Assembly (NCBI GenBank): GCA_963746605.1
Contig: CAVVCH010000055.1
Coordinates: 62,001 to 126,000, forward strand
Reading direction: 5' to 3'
Length of the DNA: 64,000 nt
Source of the DNA: CAVQSS01 sp963746605
GTDB taxonomy: Bacteria > Desulfobacterota > RBG-13-43-22
Position numbers and translations under genes: made by a program. Under the pieces are notes generated by a model. That model was given only the letters and a program-made list of their open reading frames with translations. It was not told the origin of the DNA and searched no databases. Below are positions 51,029 to 59,176 of the stretch, in pieces (within the stretch, counting starts at the first letter, position 1; every line of letters begins with the position of its first letter).

Positions 51029-51793
51029 ATGTTTTTAGTAAAAAAGCTCATCACTCCCTTTTTTCTGCCGCTTTCCGTAAGCCTGGAGCTGATTTTAATC
51101 GGGGTGGTCCTGGTATGGGCGGCGAAGAAGCGGAAAGCCGGGAAGGTTTTCCTTTCCCTCGGCTTCCTCCTTCTTTGGCTGATCAGCTATGATTTTTTAC
51201 CCGATCGGCTACTCCTCCCTCTGGAGTCACGTTATCCCCCGCTGACCGATACCCGGCCTCTTTCTGGGATAAAATGGGTCGTGGTTTTCGCCGGAGCCCT
51301 CACCGACGATCTTCGGCTTCCGGCTAATGAGAAACTGTCCGGCTCCACTCTGGCCCGGCTGATCGAGGGGATCCGTCTGCATCGGGAGCTCCCGCAAACG
51401 AAGCTGCTCCTTTCCGGGGGGGCGGTGTTCGGAGGCCAATCATCGGCGCGAGTTATGGCTGAAGCGGCGGCGGCTTTGGGGGTGAACCCGAAGGATCTGG
51501 TTCTGGAAACCGAATCGAGGGATACCGAGGAAGAAGCCCTTCTAATCCAAGGGATGGTTAAAAAAGCCCCGTTCATCCTGGTGACTTCCGCTGCCCATAT
51601 GCCCCGGTCCATGATCCACTTCAAGCGGCTTGGCCTTGAGCCGATACCCGCTCCGGCGGACTTCCAGACCAAGCGGGATGATGTTTGGGTCCCGAGGGGG
51701 TTTTTCCCTTCGGGCCAAGCCATTTCTAAAGCCGAGATAGCCGTTCATGAATATCTGGGGCTGGCCTGGGGAGCGATTAAAGACAAGATATAA
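51029..51793 (+). CDS. ElyC/YdcF-family DUF218 membrane protein
   Basis: 254 residues. Two N-terminal membrane helices (residues 10-30 and 39-56) precede the DUF218 domain: V-V-V-F-A-G-A-L, L-L-L-S-G-G, E-S-R-D-T-E-E-E-A and L-V-T-S-A-A-H-M-P-R. ElyC acts in peptidoglycan precursor or lipid-carrier metabolism, so an envelope role is likely. The start is the ATG right after AAAAG; no good Shine-Dalgarno is visible. Confidence 0.83.
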   Translation: MFLVKKLITPFFLPLSVSLELILIGVVLVWAAKKRKAGKVFLSLGFLLLWLISYDFLPDRLLLPLESRYPPLTDTRPLSGIKWVVVFAGALTDDLRLPANEKLSGSTLARLIEGIRLHRELPQTKLLLSGGAVFGGQSSARVMAEAAAALGVNPKDLVLETESRDTEEEALLIQGMVKKAPFILVTSAAHMPRSMIHFKRLGLEPIPAPADFQTKRDDVWVPRGFFPSGQAISKAEIAVHEYLGLAWGAIKDKI

Positions 51794-52023
51794 TCAGCGG
51801 GATCCTCAAACCCTTCTGCCTCCTTTGCGCCGAAACCCGGGTTGCCGGAATATGCCAAACCGCATAGAATTGAGATCGACGAAATACCCAATTATAGCTC
51901 AACCGGTTTCACCTACAGGCAATTGATCCCCGATGACTTTCGCGCGACTTTGTTGCCAAAAAATCTCTCAACACACGGGGAAAAAATTAAACCAGAAATG
52001 ACAGGCTCCGTGCTTCAGCATGT

Positions 52024-52684
52024 TTATCTTAATGTATACCCGCGCGCATCAAGACAGGCATCGATCGCCCGCAAATAATCCGCGCTCTTTTGAATAGTCC
52101 GCGCATCGGGCGCACCTTCGGGGGGCTTGGAGGGATCGAAGCCCGTCTGCTTCACGGCCCAACCGTGGCAGGCGTCAAAATCCTTGTTCTGTTGTTCCTC
52201 GCTCTGATCCTGGCGGGGGTAAATGAACATGCGTCCCCCTGTCCCTTGGCCTGCCGCGGGTGGCCCCTGATTTCCCGCAGAAGGCGGACGAATAATAATC
52301 CGGCGGGGGCGGAGGTGGATAATAATAATCCGACTGGGGCGGGTAATAATAATCCGGTGGAGGCGGGGGCGGATAATTGTAATAGGCCGGAGGGTAATTG
52401 TACCCTGACCACAAGCCCCAGCCTAAGACACCTCCGATGAACAATCCGGGCAAGAACCCGTAATGCCCACCATCATGCCCTCCATGACCATATCCTCCAT
52501 GACCGCCTGATCTTCCACTCCCTCTGGATCCATCATGTCCGCCTGACCCTCCTCCTCCGCTTGACCCTCCGTGGCCACCAGACCCCCGCGACCCGCCGCC
52601 TCCACGATCGGCCTCGGCCTGTTTTGACGGCACCAATACGACTAAAAATAAAAGGATGCTTAACAAACTGATGAGCTTTTTCAT
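52024..52684 (-). CDS. Secreted Gly/Tyr/Pro-rich protein, tandem paralogue B, frame broken
   Basis: A signal peptide (I-S-L-L-S-I-L-L-F-L-V-V-L-V-P), a glycine/histidine/serine-rich stretch, then G-F-L-P-G-L-F-I-G-G-V-L-G-W-G, a Y/P-rich stretch, and after a frame break near 52287 the domain M-F-I-Y-P-R-Q-D-Q-S-E-E and D-A-C-H-G-W-A-V-K-Q-T-G-F-D-P. The second frame ends D-A-R-G-Y-T-L-R, as in the paralogue at 52693. It starts 8 bp after that gene, in the same operon. Confidence 0.7.
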
Positions 52685-52692
52685 AACTTCAT

Positions 52693-53202
52693 TTACCTTA
52701 AGGTATACCCGCGAGCATCAAGACACGCGCTGATCGCCCGTAAATAATCCGAGCTCTTTTGAACAGTCTGCGCATCGGGCGCGCCTTCGGGGGGCTTGGA
52801 GGGGTCGAAGCCCGTTTCCTTCACGGCCCAAGCGTGGCAGGCGTCAAAATCCTTGTTCTGTTGTTCCTCACTCTGACTCTGGCGGGGATAGATGAACATC
52901 CGCCCCCCGGTCCCTTGGCTTGCCGCTGGCGGCATCTGACTTCCTTCGACCGAAGGGGGATAGTAATTCGGCGGGGGGGGAGGGGTAGGAGGATAATAAT
53001 AGGGTGAGGGATGGTAATAATAGGGCGGGGGCGGATAATAATACGCAGGCGGATAATAGTATCGTGGCGCAAATCCCCACCCCAATACCCCGCCGATGAC
53101 CAATCCGGGTAGGAACCCTCCTCCATGTGCCTTGGCCTCATTCGTCGGAACAAGTAGGGACAATACCAACAGGATAGTCAACAAGCCAATGATTTTTTTC
53201 AT
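52693..53202 (-). CDS. Secreted Tyr/Pro-rich protein, tandem paralogue A
   Basis: 169 residues from ATG 53202. Signal peptide (I-I-G-L-L-T-I-L-L-V-L-S-L-L-V-P), G-F-L-P-G-L-V-I-G-G-V-L-G-W-G, then Y-Y-Y-P-P repeats, and the C-terminal domain with two cysteines (D-A-C-H-A-W-A-V and A-C-L-D-A-R-G-Y). The domain D-x-C-x-x-W-A-x-x-x-T-G-F-D-P occurs in small secreted or glycine-zipper proteins of Proteobacteria and has no known job. It lacks the glycine-rich insert of its paralogue. Confidence 0.8.
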   Translation of the reverse strand: MKKIIGLLTILLVLSLLVPTNEAKAHGGGFLPGLVIGGVLGWGFAPRYYYPPAYYYPPPPYYYHPSPYYYPPTPPPPPNYYPPSVEGSQMPPAASQGTGGRMFIYPRQSQSEEQQNKDFDACHAWAVKETGFDPSKPPEGAPDAQTVQKSSDYLRAISACLDARGYTLR

Positions 53203-53321
53203 GTTTCGTCCTCCGACCTGTGTGTTATAGGCAACCGGCACAATCTAAAACCTTCTTTACTCATTTCCATTCCTTCTGCTATCTCTCTTTAAGACCTTAA
53301 CCGGCCCCAAAAGTTAAAGAA

Positions 53322-53777
53322 TTATTTTTCCACCGGATAGCCGGCCTGGATCCATTCTTCGAAATGGGCATTCATCAACACGGCATTTTTATATCCCAAA
53401 TCGTTCAGCGTCTTCGTGGCCCAGGCCGAACGCATCGCCGTTTGACAATACACATAGATCTTGGCGTTCTGATCAGGGACCTTGTCCCAGATCTTAATCT
53501 CCAAGGTCCCTCGGGAAACGTTGATCGCCCCGGGAAGATGGCCGGCCGCATACTCCCAGGGATCCCGAACATCCAGGAATACGGCCTGCTCCTTCTTATC
53601 CAGGGCCTCCTTCACTTCCGCGGCCGTGACCAACCTGACCGCCGCTTTGGCTTTTTCCACCATCTCCATCACTACCGGCGGAGGCCCCGCGCATTCGACG
53701 ATCTGGGTCCAGGTTAAACTCAGCATGAATCCGGCCAATAGGAACGACACCAGGAAAATGTTTTTTAGGCGTTTCAT
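53322..53777 (-). CDS. Secreted single-domain rhodanese
   Basis: 151 residues from ATG 53777 (GGAGG eight bases before). Signal peptide (L-V-S-F-L-L-A-G-F-M-L-S-L), then the rhodanese fold: V-F-L-D-V-R-D-P-W-E-Y-A-A-G-H-L-P-G-A-I and the loop Y-C-Q-T-A-M-R-S-A with the catalytic Cys. A periplasmic sulfurtransferase or redox protein. A longer frame to 53807 is not preferred. Confidence 0.88.
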   Translation of the reverse strand: MKRLKNIFLVSFLLAGFMLSLTWTQIVECAGPPPVVMEMVEKAKAAVRLVTAAEVKEALDKKEQAVFLDVRDPWEYAAGHLPGAINVSRGTLEIKIWDKVPDQNAKIYVYCQTAMRSAWATKTLNDLGYKNAVLMNAHFEEWIQAGYPVEK

Positions 53778-53826
53778 TCTTTCTACCTCCTTCGAAAAGA
53801 CAATCATTAATCAATTGTTGATAGTA

Positions 53827-54020
53827 TCGCAAAAAGTCCGTCAGAGAGAGTTTGTCATTCTGAGTCCCGCGATTGCGCGGGACGAAGAATCTCGTTTTTT
53901 CAACTAGTTCCGAGATCCTTCACGGAGTTTACCCTGAGCCGAAAGACCGAGATCCTTCGCGTTGCTCAGGATGACAAGCAGGCGAAGGGTTCAGGATGAC
54001 AGTTCGGGACTTTTTGCGAG
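53827..54020. repeat. MITE-like element, copy g
   Basis: It runs from TCGCAAAAAGTCC to GGACTTTTTGCGA, with the same interior as the copy at 23219 (CCCGCGATTGCGCGGGA, AACTAGTTCCGAGATC, GATCCTTCGCGTTGCTCAGG). It lies between the rhodanese gene and tgt. Confidence 0.87.
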
Positions 54021-54048
54021 TCCGTAAATTGTTAACCGTTCGTTTCTA

Positions 54049-55269
54049 TTATAAGAACGAATAGTCCCTCCATTCCCGAAGCAGAGATCCCAGCATCCCC
54101 TCCTTAATAGCCGAACGAATTTGTCCCATCAAGACCTCCATGAAATGCAAGTTATGCCGGACGGCGAGGTGCATCCCTAGAGATTCCCCGGACATAAAGA
54201 GGTGACGAAGGTAGGCCCGGGAATAGCCGCGGCAGGTGGCGCATAGGCAGTCTTCCTCGACGGGTCGAAGATCCTTCCGAAAAGTCTCATTCCTGATCCG
54301 GAGGCGAAAGCGCTTCTCCCGTTTAGCCAGCAGCGTGCCGGTCAGGGCCAGACGGGTTGGGGCGGCGCAGTCCAGGAGATCGATCCCCTGTTCGACCGCC
54401 TCCAGGACGTCCTCCACCCAGCCGATGCCCAGGAGGTGCCTGGGTTTGTATTCCGGTAAAGAGGGAATGGTCCACTCCAGGACCTGCGCCATCCGGGCCC
54501 GGGATTGCCCCAGGTAGCCGCCGACAGCGAGGCCGTCAAAGGCCTGATCGGCGATGAACCGGGCGCTCTCCCGCCGCAGGTCTTCGAAGTCCCCGCCCTG
54601 AAGGATTCCGAACAGGGCCTGCCCCTCGGTCGGGCGCTGTTGAAAGGCCGACAGGGACCGAAGGGCCCAGCGGTGGGTGCGTTCCATGGCTGTCCGGGTC
54701 TCTTGATAGGAATACAGCGGGGAGGTGCATTCGTCCAGGGGCATGATCAGGTCGGCCCCCAGGTCCAGGCCGTTCTCCACCACCCCTTCGGGCGTGAACC
54801 GGTGCCGGGACCCGTCCCGGTAGGAGATGAACTCGGCGCCGTCCTCATCCACCCGCACCAACGGTTTGGAGTTTACGGCCGGGGAGTGTTGGCCACGGTC
54901 CCCTTCCCCGGCGAACTCGGAGGCCACCTTGCTCAGCCCATGTTTTCGTCCCTGACCCAGGCTGAAGATCTGAAAGCCGCCGGAATCGATCATGATCGGT
55001 CCCTTCCAGCCCATAAATAGCCGGAGCCCGCCGGCGGCCCGGATCACCTCTTCGCCGGGCTGCAAGTGTAGGTGAAAGGCATTGGTGATAAAGACCTGAG
55101 CACCGATGGCCTTCAACTCTTCCGCGGGAAGGCCGGGGATGGCGGCCCGGGTGGCCACCGGGACAAAAGCCGGCGTCTCGATCACGCCATGAGGGGTCGA
55201 AAGGCGCCCGGCCCGGGCCCGCCGGTCCCTAGCCGATATCTCAAAGGAAAAAACGGCCGCCTTATTCAT
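54049..55269 (-). CDS. tgt: tRNA-guanine transglycosylase
   Basis: 406 residues. D-S-G-G-F-Q-I-F carries the catalytic Asp region and substrate site, and G-G-Y-L-G-Q-S and L-G-I-G-W-V-E-D follow. The zinc site is C-L-C-A-T-C-R...H. It exchanges guanine-34 for preQ1 in GUN tRNAs. About 25-30 residues (G-L-S-K-V-A-S-E-F...L-V-R) are inserted after S-L-G-Q-G-R-K compared with the usual spacing to D-G-S-R-H. queA is not adjacent. Confidence 0.94.
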   Translation of the reverse strand: MNKAAVFSFEISARDRRARAGRLSTPHGVIETPAFVPVATRAAIPGLPAEELKAIGAQVFITNAFHLHLQPGEEVIRAAGGLRLFMGWKGPIMIDSGGFQIFSLGQGRKHGLSKVASEFAGEGDRGQHSPAVNSKPLVRVDEDGAEFISYRDGSRHRFTPEGVVENGLDLGADLIMPLDECTSPLYSYQETRTAMERTHRWALRSLSAFQQRPTEGQALFGILQGGDFEDLRRESARFIADQAFDGLAVGGYLGQSRARMAQVLEWTIPSLPEYKPRHLLGIGWVEDVLEAVEQGIDLLDCAAPTRLALTGTLLAKREKRFRLRIRNETFRKDLRPVEEDCLCATCRGYSRAYLRHLFMSGESLGMHLAVRHNLHFMEVLMGQIRSAIKEGMLGSLLREWRDYSFL

Positions 55270-55276
55270 GACGGTA

Positions 55277-55299
55277 ACGGACTTTTTCTGCGAGTCCGT
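55277..55299. repeat. Small ACGGACT...AGTCCGT hairpin
   Basis: ACGGACT (55277-55283) pairs with AGTCCGT (55293-55299). It lies between the YdhR-like gene and tgt and is one of the short palindromes related to the ends of the MITE-like element. Confidence 0.6.
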
Positions 55300-55616
55300 C
55301 AGTCTTCATCCTGAATGATTTCACCGGTCAGGTTATCCACGATGACCGGGCTCTCGAAGTAGGTCACGGTGGGCTCAGACCCATATTTTTCAAAAATGAA
55401 TTCTTTCCATTCCGCGGTATAGAGCCGTTCCGCCTCTTCCCGGGACCTCCATAAATAAACGCCGCCCCCGGTCCCGCCGTCTAACGACAAAAGATAATAT
55501 TTTCGAATCAGGCCGGGGATCTCCCGGTATTTCGGGGCCGTGCTTAAAAAAATCTCCTGGGCCTGGGCGCGGGTTACCGGCTTCGGCAGCTTAAACTGAA
55601 TCAGAGCGGTAATCAT
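55299..55616 (-). CDS. YdhR/antibiotic-monooxygenase-like ferredoxin-fold protein
   Basis: 105 residues. A-L-I-Q-F-K-L-P-K-P-V-T-R and I-P-G-L-I-R-K-Y-Y-L, then G-G-V-Y-L-W-R-S-R-E-E-A match the small dimeric ferredoxin-fold family that includes YdhR. Members bind or oxidise small aromatics, or are only structural relatives. It shares strand with tgt, 29 bp upstream. Confidence 0.75.
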   Translation of the reverse strand: MITALIQFKLPKPVTRAQAQEIFLSTAPKYREIPGLIRKYYLLSLDGGTGGGVYLWRSREEAERLYTAEWKEFIFEKYGSEPTVTYFESPVIVDNLTGEIIQDED

Positions 55617-55854
55617 AAATATTTTCCTTTCTTGTTCGGGTTGATCTTCTTGTTGATCGGCGGGGAGCCAGGCGCATCCGCTAAATCTTGAGCACTCGGC
55701 AGTCTTACGCTACAAAGTAAAACGGTATTTCCGCCCGCACTTACCGATTATAATTATAACTTATTCCAGAACAAAAAGCACCTGCTGCCGGAAAGACCCT
55801 CCAAATTGCATGGATAACATTGAAATCATCCTTTTCGTATTTTTGATAAACGCG

Positions 55855-55990
55855 AACATTGAACATCGAACGCCCAACCTTGAATGAAAAACAAACCGAA
55901 CATGGAGCCCCTGTTTCTGCTTCTTCATGTTTTTCCCATTAAACATCCGATTGGAAGTTCGATGTTCAACGTTCAACGTTTCAGGTACCC
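55855..55990. repeat. Dispersed GAACATTGAACATCGAAC repeat, copy 2, inverted pair
   Basis: GAACATTGAACATCGAACGC (55856-55875) and the inverted GTTCGATGTTCAACGTTCAA (about 55958) flank a stretch that reads GAACATGGAGCCCCTGTTTC. Together with the repeat at 56053 they fill most of the gap 55617-56235. The first 240 bases of the gap hold nothing else that can be supported. Confidence 0.7.
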
Positions 55991-56052
55991 CTAAAGCATC
56001 CATCCAGCGCAAAAATAAATTACCGCCTATGGGGTACAGAAGGTCAAAGTAT

Positions 56053-56104
56053 TTTCGAACTAAACCCCCATACCCGGGGCGGGGGCACCCGCGAAGCATG
56101 AAAA
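56053..56104. repeat. Dispersed CATGCTTCGC...GGGGGTTTA repeat, copy 3 (inverse)
   Basis: CTAAACCCCCATACCCG and CACCCGCGAAGCATGAAAA are the reverse complement of the pattern at 20044 and 35301. Confidence 0.55.
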
Positions 56105-56235
56105 TTATTAATCGTTAATGAAAACCTAAGTATGTCCGAGTTATTTTCGTGTTAACTTGGGAGGTGGGGAAGGCCCGTGGGCCTTCCCCCGGAGGAGGAA
56201 TGAATCGAAGCAGTCGGACTGCCGGGCAAGAAATT

Positions 56236-56445
56236 TTAGGGGGAAACCTCTCTCATTTGTTGGGTAACCTGGGAGCGCCTTTTCGAAGCACCTTCGAAGC
56301 GGCCCAAGGTGGTCTTCCGGAAAAGGGCGCGCATCTCATCCCTCAGTTTCCGGTAACAGGATAGACAAATCCCATGGGATATTTCATTTTTTCCTGGAAC
56401 TCGACTGATCTCCTGGTTGCACCAGGAACAACTTACGACAAACAC
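56236..56445 (-). CDS. Small four-cysteine protein
   Basis: 69 residues. C-S-W-C-N-Q-E and I-C-L-S-C-Y-R-K give two C-x2-C pairs, a likely zinc knuckle; the tail is basic. No family is recognised. Coding is supported by the motif and the ATG after AAGGAAGGTG, and it is not secreted. A tentative call. Confidence 0.5.
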   Translation of the reverse strand: MFVVSCSWCNQEISRVPGKNEISHGICLSCYRKLRDEMRALFRKTTLGRFEGASKRRSQVTQQMREVSP

Positions 56446-56820
56446 GATACACCTTCCTTTCTTACTTGTTCAGAAACCTTAAATCATCAGGGTGGACCAT
56501 TTACCTCCCTTTCCTTGTAAGCTATTAATAGCAATAAAGATGCCAAGAAATGCCGGAATATGGTTTAAAAATATAACTTATTGAAATTATTTATTAGACC
56601 CTAACCATCAGCTTTTTCTTGGACATAAGCGGAAGGGTGAGGCCTTCATTGGAATCCGCCAAAGTGTATGGTTTTGAATATGGGTCGTCGTCACGAAAAT
56701 AACGTTCTAGTGATAAGAGGGACAAGGGACCCTGATTGTGGCCTCGTGGCCTTGTCCTAAATCCGGGATGGGGATCTAAAACTACCGCTGGACGACGTTA
56801 GCCGGCGGCAGGTCTTCAGG
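56446..56820. other. Gene-free stretch
   Basis: This 375-base gap is AT-rich in its first half (ATTTATTAGACC, AATATAACTT) and has no reading frame, hairpin or repeat that stands out. Confidence 0.6.
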
Positions 56821-57414
56821 TCAGGCCTTTTCCTGGGCCCAGTGCTCCCGCGCCTCATCGATGTTCAGCGGATTGAGGGGCTTGCAGAGGATCTCGTTCA
56901 CCCGAAGCTTTTTCAGGTTTCGGGAGGAAGCCGCCTGCATGACCAGCGCGGTATCGGCTCCGCGAACGGTTCCGGCCATGGCGACCACCCGTTCCCCGAT
57001 CGTTAACAGACCGGCGTCCGTTGCCATAAGCACAATCTCAAAGCACACCTTGATCCCCTGGCAGAAACAGCGCAGCAGGTTGGCCATGACCCGCGGAATG
57101 TTGGTCTCATACAGGTTTTCCGTATGGAAGAGCATGGTCCCGAAATGGACCTCGTGGCCGGCTTCCCTGAGCATGGTGATCAGTTCCCGGGGAAAGTTGT
57201 CAGTTTCCCGGAAACCAAACTGATGGGGTACAACGATCAGCCGAGTCCCTTGCCCCTGAAAAAATTCCAGAGCCTTTCGGGCCGTGGCTCCCGTGGTGGA
57301 AGCGAGCACCAACTTCGTAATTCCCGGAATTTCCAACCTTTCCCGGACCAGCCGGAACGTGGTCTCCGTATTGCCCGCCTGCAGCTCTTCAAAATAAGTT
57401 ATCTTCCGTTCCAT
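56821..57414 (-). CDS. Stand-alone pyruvate kinase C-terminal-like domain protein
   Basis: 197 residues matching the alpha/beta C-terminal domain of pyruvate kinase: T-K-L-V-L-A-S-T-T-G-A-T-A-R-K-A and R-L-I-V-V-P-H-Q-F-G-F, with a phosphate-binding T-T-G-A-T. There is no catalytic barrel, so it has no kinase activity. Such proteins exist alone in some bacteria and archaea and may be allosteric or sugar-phosphate-binding sensors. The C-terminal part (M-A-T-D-A-G-L-L-T-I-G-E-R-V-V-A-M-A-G-T) is intact. It lies 34 bp from an FAH-family gene upstream. Confidence 0.78.
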   Translation of the reverse strand: MERKITYFEELQAGNTETTFRLVRERLEIPGITKLVLASTTGATARKALEFFQGQGTRLIVVPHQFGFRETDNFPRELITMLREAGHEVHFGTMLFHTENLYETNIPRVMANLLRCFCQGIKVCFEIVLMATDAGLLTIGERVVAMAGTVRGADTALVMQAASSRNLKKLRVNEILCKPLNPLNIDEAREHWAQEKA

Positions 57415-57448
57415 TATTCCTCCTTCCTTGGTAAGAAAAAAATCAGGT

Positions 57449-58327
57449 TCAGGCTTTTTTTAGATCCCTGACCGGGTTCACCAGGGTCTCGAAGCCGTCG
57501 ATCCGGCACTCCACGCAATCGCCGTCCTGAATCAGCACTGCGCCCGGGGTCCCGGTGGAGATGATGTCTCCGGGAAGCAGGGTCATGACCTCGGAGTGAA
57601 AGGCCACCAGGAAATCGGGCGGGAAGGTCATGTGGATCACCCGGTCCGAAGCGCGTACTTGTCCGTTTAAAACCGTAGAAACTTCTAGATTCAATACTTC
57701 GTTGATTTCATCCGGGGTCAGCAGGAGAGGGCCGAAGCTGAAAAAGGTATCGAAGCTTTTGGATCGGGTCAAATAGCGGGGGTTGCGGCGCAGGATGTCT
57801 TCGGCCGTCATGTCGATGACGGTGGTAAAACCGGCCACCACTGAAAGCCAGTCCTCCCGGGCCACATTTTTACAGGGCCTGCCGATGACGATCCCCAGTT
57901 CCGCCTCGGCGGTGGTCCGCTCCGACTGCCGGGGGATGAGGATCGTGTCCCCGTGTCCGATAATTGTGGTGTCGGGTTTCATGAAACTGGCCGGCTCGGT
58001 ATCCGGGGCCTTTTCCGATAGATCTTTGGCGTGGGCCTGGTAATTCAATCCGATGCCCCAGATCTTGCGGGGCCGGCGGAACAAGGGAGCGAAGGAGATC
58101 TCTTTTTCGGGGACAAGGAAGTCCTTGAGGTCTAGAAAACCCTTCTCCCCTCCGGCCTGAACCCAACCGCTGATCCTTTCCAGCGATCCGGTTTCGATCA
58201 AACCCAAAAGGTCATCAGGAACTTTCCAACCGAATTTCCGGTTCAGGAGTTCCAGGGGTAAAATCCCGCCCGTAACCAATATTCCTGCTCTTTCTTGGTC
58301 TTGGGTTCTAAATGAAGCCAGCCTCAT
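57449..58327 (-). CDS. Fumarylacetoacetate hydrolase-family protein
   Basis: 292 residues from ATG 58327. G-I-G-L-N-Y-Q-A-H-A-K and A-E-A-E-L-G-I-V-I-G carry the catalytic His and metal acids, and G-D-I-I-S-T-G-T-P-G closes the fold. Members cleave C-C bonds of acylpyruvates or decarboxylate oxaloacetate. The substrate is unknown. It is upstream of the pyruvate-kinase-domain gene on the same strand, so both may act on pyruvate-like metabolites. Confidence 0.88.
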   Translation of the reverse strand: MRLASFRTQDQERAGILVTGGILPLELLNRKFGWKVPDDLLGLIETGSLERISGWVQAGGEKGFLDLKDFLVPEKEISFAPLFRRPRKIWGIGLNYQAHAKDLSEKAPDTEPASFMKPDTTIIGHGDTILIPRQSERTTAEAELGIVIGRPCKNVAREDWLSVVAGFTTVIDMTAEDILRRNPRYLTRSKSFDTFFSFGPLLLTPDEINEVLNLEVSTVLNGQVRASDRVIHMTFPPDFLVAFHSEVMTLLPGDIISTGTPGAVLIQDGDCVECRIDGFETLVNPVRDLKKA

Positions 58328-58395
58328 ACTATTTTCCTTCCTTGACAATATCATTAAATTGATAGGATAATGATAAAAAAATATGGGGAGGAACC

Positions 58396-58668
58396 ATGCC
58401 TTTAATAAAACCCATCTCGGACTTGCGAAACAAAACCAACGAAATTTCAGAATTCGCCCATCAAAATGATGAACCCATCTTTATCACTAAAAACGGGGAA
58501 GGGGACCTGGTGGTTATGTCCATAAGTCATTACAGCAAGCTGCAGAAGCAGTTGGAATTATACTCCAAACTGGCCGTGGCGCAATCCCAGAAAGCCGCCG
58601 GGGAACAGGGAAGAACCCTTTCCGAGGTCATGAAGGATATTCGCCGGATTATCCGCGATGCCGCCTAA
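58396..58668 (+). CDS. Phd/YefM-type antitoxin
   Basis: 90 residues. I-K-P-I-S-D-L-R-N-K-T-N-E-I and E-P-I-F-I-T-K-N-G are the Phd/YefM DNA-binding half, and the helical tail binds the toxin. It usually represses its own operon. Its stop overlaps the toxin start by 11 bases. GGGAGGA lies before the start. Confidence 0.87.
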   Translation: MPLIKPISDLRNKTNEISEFAHQNDEPIFITKNGEGDLVVMSISHYSKLQKQLELYSKLAVAQSQKAAGEQGRTLSEVMKDIRRIIRDAA

Positions 58669-58966
58669 ATACGCCGTACGTCTCCTGCCGGCCGCTGAAG
58701 CCGATCTTAAAGAAGCCATCGCTTATATTGCCTTGGATAATCCAACGGCTGCGGGATCGCTGGCGGAAATGATTGAAAAAAATCTGGTCGGTCTCCACAG
58801 TCATCCTTTTATGGGAAAAATACCGGACGAAGAACATCTGGCCCGAATGGGGTACCGGTATTTGGTGGTTGGAAACTATTTGATTTTTTACACTATCGAG
58901 CAACGGACCGTCTGGATTCATCGAATTATTCACGGTGCCCGGGATTATTTACCCCTATTCCAATAA
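58658..58966 (+). CDS. ParE/RelE-superfamily toxin
   Basis: 102 residues. Y-A-V-R-L-L-P-A-A-E-A-D-L-K-E-A-I-A-Y-I and Y-L-V-V-G-N-Y-L-I-F-Y then I-H-R-I-I-H-G-A-R-D-Y are typical of ParE-like plasmid stabilisation toxins. The target is either gyrase or ribosomal mRNA. It is intact and paired with the Phd-type antitoxin. Confidence 0.87.
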   Translation: MPPKYAVRLLPAAEADLKEAIAYIALDNPTAAGSLAEMIEKNLVGLHSHPFMGKIPDEEHLARMGYRYLVVGNYLIFYTIEQRTVWIHRIIHGARDYLPLFQ

Positions 58967-59149
58967 ATGCGATGGGTTCATAAAAAGTCATCGGGGCGGT
59001 CATTGCGGGGCCACCAAAGTTGATAACCTCGCAAAAAGTCAAAAGACGACTTTCTGCTCGGCGGGGAAGGGTTCCCCCTCCCCCGCCATTTGAAGTGAAT
59101 TCAAATGGTGCCACCCCCCAGACCGACGCTTAATCGCGCTCGGGCTGCT

Positions 59150-59172
59150 GACGGACTTCTGGCGAGTCCGTC
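59150..59172. repeat. Small GACGGACT...AGTCCGTC hairpin
   Basis: GACGGACT (59150-59157) and AGTCCGTC (59165-59172) form a perfect stem, just beyond the stop of the cupin gene. CTCGCAAAAAGTC at 59030 is a half copy of the MITE-like terminus. Confidence 0.65.
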
Positions 59173-59176
59173 AAAG

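Noticed and set aside
51842..52078. Small plus-strand frame of 78 codons
   Set aside because: Its 3' part is antisense to the conserved C-terminal domain of the Tyr/Pro-rich protein and it has no ribosome site or motif.
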